A DNA stretch of 64,000 nt, from assembly GCF_010389155.1 (NCBI RefSeq), contig NC_057764.1:41300275-41364274 (forward strand). Direction: 5' to 3'. The translations under genes were made by a program, and so were the position numbers. Shown here one piece after another: positions 60,631 to 64,000 of this stretch (within the stretch, counting starts at the first letter, position 1; each line of letters starts with the position of its first letter). The notes beneath the pieces were generated by a model. That model was not told the DNA's origin and did not search any database. It worked only from the letters and a program-made list of their open reading frames with translations. This DNA comes from Erigeron canadensis. Taxonomy: Eukaryota > Streptophyta > Magnoliopsida > Asterales > Asteraceae.

Positions 60631-61954
60631 GTAAAATATTAATGAATATTATAGATTAACAAACTATAACTCAATGGTTATGTAATGTAGTGACATTTTA
60701 AATTGGCTACATGATGTAAGTACCTTCCATTTTTGTTCTTTTAATGTACCGGTTTACCTGTTGTACAAGTAGCCGGTAACAATGTTAATTTTACTTTGGG
60801 ATTATGGCACAAGAGTCTAACCAACCATGACCTAATGGTTATGTTATGCAGTGATCTTTAAAACTGGCTATCTGTTGTAAGAACCTCTCATTTTTGTTTT
60901 TTTCATGTACCGGTTGACCTGTTACACGGTCATGGTTACGGTAGTGAGTTGTAAACTCCGACGAGATGGATGGTGGATGGTCTTAGACTCCGACGAGGTT
61001 GTATTGGGTGGTCTCGGTCTCATTTTTTCTTCTATTCAAGAGGTGCGACAATCTCTCCATCGTCTCCACAGCTGAACATGTGCCACCCTTGACAGCCACA
61101 AATAAAAAAAACAAATGTCAGCCGCTACCCAGACAACCACCATCGTCATCATCCGTCAAAATCCCCAGTTTTTACCCTATTGTAAACCAATCTTGTTGGA
61201 TCTTGATAGAGGTGGGCATGGGATGTTTGGATCTTTATGGTTAACGATGATGGGATGATCATCACACAGTCCGATTTGGGAGTTGGGGTTTGTCACCATC
61301 AAAAAGTGAAAGAAATAAAATTAAACTGAATTTAGGAACAAGTTTTGGGATTTATTCTCGAAGAGGAAGCAATGGGACCATAGCTACGTACAGTGCGTTT
61401 ATAAATATATATATACATCATTCTATATCTAGTTTCAAAGTTTAGAAATGGAAGTTATAGCATTATTATTGATTCGTGTTCTAAAATCAATAAATGTATA
61501 TATGCATATATCTATATTTAGTGTTGAATTGTGTTCGAGATTGAAGTTAGACATTGAGTTACAGTTTCACATTTGCTCTCCAGAAAAAGTTGTTGTTACC
61601 GAAGATAGTATCGGAAATTATCCGGAGAAGATGACCAGGTATAAAGTCGTCGGAGTAACACGGTAGCATACATCGAGTGAACAAAACAGAGAGGTTCTTA
61701 TATCAATTTAACACTTTCGTAGGTCACAACCATTTGCTTATAGTTGGTTACACTTCGGTGCCTTAATCCTTATTCTTTCTTACGCTAAACGTGAAATTAC
61801 CGGTTACAAATAGGATGTTACCTGGTTGGATACATTAAAAGAACAAAAATGGAAGGTACTTACATCAGATAGTAAGTTTAAAAGGTCACTACATTACATA
61901 ACTATTGAGTCATAGTTTGTTACATTCCGACACCATAATCCTTAAAAATTTTAC
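60631..61954. mobile_element. Element with composite, internally duplicated inverted repeats
   Basis: Arms of about 290 bp (60631-60930 and 61670-61954) are inverted to each other at roughly 80% by eye. Each arm contains two tandem subunits of about 155 bp sharing ATGGTTATG-TATG-CAGTGA, TGATGTAAGTACCTTCCATT and TTTTTGTTCTTTTAATGTAC words. The interior of about 700 bp has no recognisable protein. Target duplication not found, so the exact ends are open. Foldback or long-TIR Mutator-like. Confidence 0.75.
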
Positions 61955-62460
61955 TTTACACGTTCTAAAAATCAATAAAATAAATAAATAGAAAAACAAT
62001 TTAAAAAATCATGCATTTTCCTAGATTAACACACTCACCTTGTTCACACCAACCCACCTAATGGTGGTGGTTACATTTCCACCTTGTTCAACTCATAGCA
62101 ATTACTAATGCTCTAGATTTTGCCGATTATAAATTTTTTTTTATCTAAAATTGACATACTTATATTTCAATTTGTTTTTATGTTTTTTCGTCTTTCCATT
62201 AAGAGCTTATTTCTAATTTACTATCCCAAAAAATGGGATATTGACACTAGAAAAATATACAATCCATGGATTCTTCCTATTTTGAATTCACTATTTGTCG
62301 GTTCGTTGTGCGAATACCTGATATATAGTTGTCTAACGAGATATGTCACCCGGACGTTGCCCCAGGAGACATCACATTTGTTAACGATTTAGAAAAAAAA
62401 TATTATTTAAGAGATAATGTGCCATAAACTTTTTAAAGAAAACATGTATTATTCAAGTTA

Positions 62461-63865
62461 AAGTTAACAACAATAATCATCCCTATGGTTTGTTCACTTT
62501 CGTGGTTTACATCCCTCTCCATTAATTTTAGTGAAATTGGTCCACACTTCATACTTTTGTTGCATGTTACATCCTTTAGTCTGTTTCCGTCTATGTATCT
62601 CTGTTAAAACGCATTACGAGACCCTTACATGAGGGCATCTTAGTCTTTTACACAAGTAGGACCACTCTTGCATCTTTATAAATTATAATATAATACTTAT
62701 ATTTATAATTGTTTATTTATTTTTCACAAAAACATACCTCTTAAAACTTGTCTGCAGATACTTTCAAGTTTTAAAGAAAACACACATGCATTGTGAGAAA
62801 AAAGACAAAATCCAAATCCTACAACCATCGATTTTCACCACCGCAAACAACCACAATCCTAATCTTATTGCCCCAACCATCCCATCCCTCCAATACTAAT
62901 AATAATTTCCCCAAATTTGATTCCTTAATACATAAATATACATCCAAGAAATGGAAGTGAATAAATAAATAAGAGATCTTATGGGTAAAAAATGATGGGT
63001 TTGGTGGTGGTCTCATGCGGTGGTGTGTGTTTTGGGTTCGGTGGTGGGAAGCAACTGTGATGTGGCATGCCCCACTATCGCCACTCTAACTCCGGTCATG
63101 CAACTGTGGTGGTGTGTGTTTGGGATCGGTGGCGTGAAGCAACTGTGGTTTGTGTTTTGGTTTGATTGATTAATGTTTTTTAGAAATAATCGATTGTTAA
63201 TTTGGGGATCTAATGGATTTTTTTGTCAATGTTTTTTAGAAAGAAGGTCCAATACCACTTGAAAGTTGAAACCTTTACACAAACACTACCATCTGTCATT
63301 CAAACAAAAAAGCAACACCACCACCACTAGGAGAACGACCTTGTCTAAGTTTTGATTTGTACTTTTTGTTCACGTAGTTCTCTTTCTTCTGTTGAAACTA
63401 GGTAATTGACATTCTCTTTTTGTTACGTCTGTATCTACACAAGCCATTGCAATTTTTCTTGTGCCTAGTGACAATATTAATCACTACCCATAATTTTTTA
63501 TATGCATAATGAGTTTTTTGTTTTAGATTTGAAGTGTATGATTGACATTTGTAGGTGATGACTGATGATGACAATTGGATTAAAAAAGAATACATTTGTT
63601 TATGTTTATTTATTTATTTTATTTTTTAGCTATAAGAATGTCTTTTTTTTAAGCAAGAATGGTCCTTGCTTGTGTAAAAAGACCAAAATGTCCACACGTG
63701 AATGACATGTGATAGATTCTAACGGAGATAAATTGACAGAATTGGACTAAGGGATGTAATATGCAATAAAAGTATGAACTTTGGACCAATTTCACTAAAA
63801 TTAATGGAGAGGGACGTAAACCATGAAAGTGGACAAACCACAGGGATGATTCTTGCAATTAACTC
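62461..63865. mobile_element. Long-TIR Mutator-like element 2 (9-bp target duplication)
   Basis: A 1405-bp element with inverted ends of about 200 bp that share AATCATCCCT and CCCTCTCCATTAATTTTAGT. Perfect 9-bp duplication TTCAAGTTA at 62452-62460 and 63866-63874. The interior has GGTGGT/ACCACC patches and no transposase. It is non-autonomous and distantly related to 39675-40949. Confidence 0.92.
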
Positions 63866-64000
63866 TTCAAGTTATTAAAAACTGACATTTGTCAGTTAAA
63901 AAATGAACTGTAAAAGTTTTGTGTGAAAGTGAAAGTCGTTCGCGTAAAAGTTTAGTGTTAAAAGTGTAAGAGACTTAAATGTTGTGGTGAAAATAAAAGA

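Overview
This is nuclear DNA from a flowering plant, almost certainly a eudicot. The evidence is multi-exon genes with short GT-AG introns, plant-only gene families (oxidosqualene cyclase, ARF, PLS-class PPR, CW-MBD protein), AT-rich intergenic DNA and many small plant transposons. The species is not identifiable from the sequence; an asterid is my weak guess.

Five host genes are present, all on the minus strand. (1) 1-6603: a HEN2/MTR4-type exosome RNA helicase, truncated only at its last exon by the window edge. (2) 12143-15879: an intact 13-exon oxidosqualene cyclase (758 aa as modelled) with the MWCYCR and DCTAE motifs of triterpene synthases. (3) 24317-31728: an ARF7/ARF19-type auxin response factor (1056 aa, 13 exons) with B3, Auxin_resp, Q-rich middle region and PB1. 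(4) 52071-54611: an MBD2-like protein with a CW zinc finger followed by an MBD. (5) 55246-57204: an intronless 652-aa E-class PPR protein resembling Arabidopsis At4g19191. They have no evident common pathway. No P450, glycosyltransferase or other triterpene-tailoring gene lies next to the cyclase.

The rest is an accessory landscape dominated by DNA transposons, many with readable ends. A 2.3-kb PIF/Harbinger element (32182-34499) has inverted termini, a CTA target duplication and an uninterrupted three-exon DDE transposase model; it sits about 450 bp upstream of the ARF start codon. Two long-TIR Mutator-like elements (39675-40949 and 62461-63865) have perfect 9-bp target duplications. At least four families of 130-190-bp MITEs with 9-bp duplications recur two or three times each. 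There are also hAT-type MITEs with 8-bp duplications, a Stowaway element, several short Helitrons (two being opposite-facing members of one family), tRNA-derived SINE-like sequences and one element with composite, internally duplicated inverted repeats (60631-61954).

The most unusual small structure is an 82-bp nearly perfect palindrome inside intron 7 of the cyclase. No CRISPR array, rRNA or intact tRNA gene was seen. Exon boundaries were placed by eye from splice signals, reading frame and remembered family conservation; no alignment or prediction program was run.
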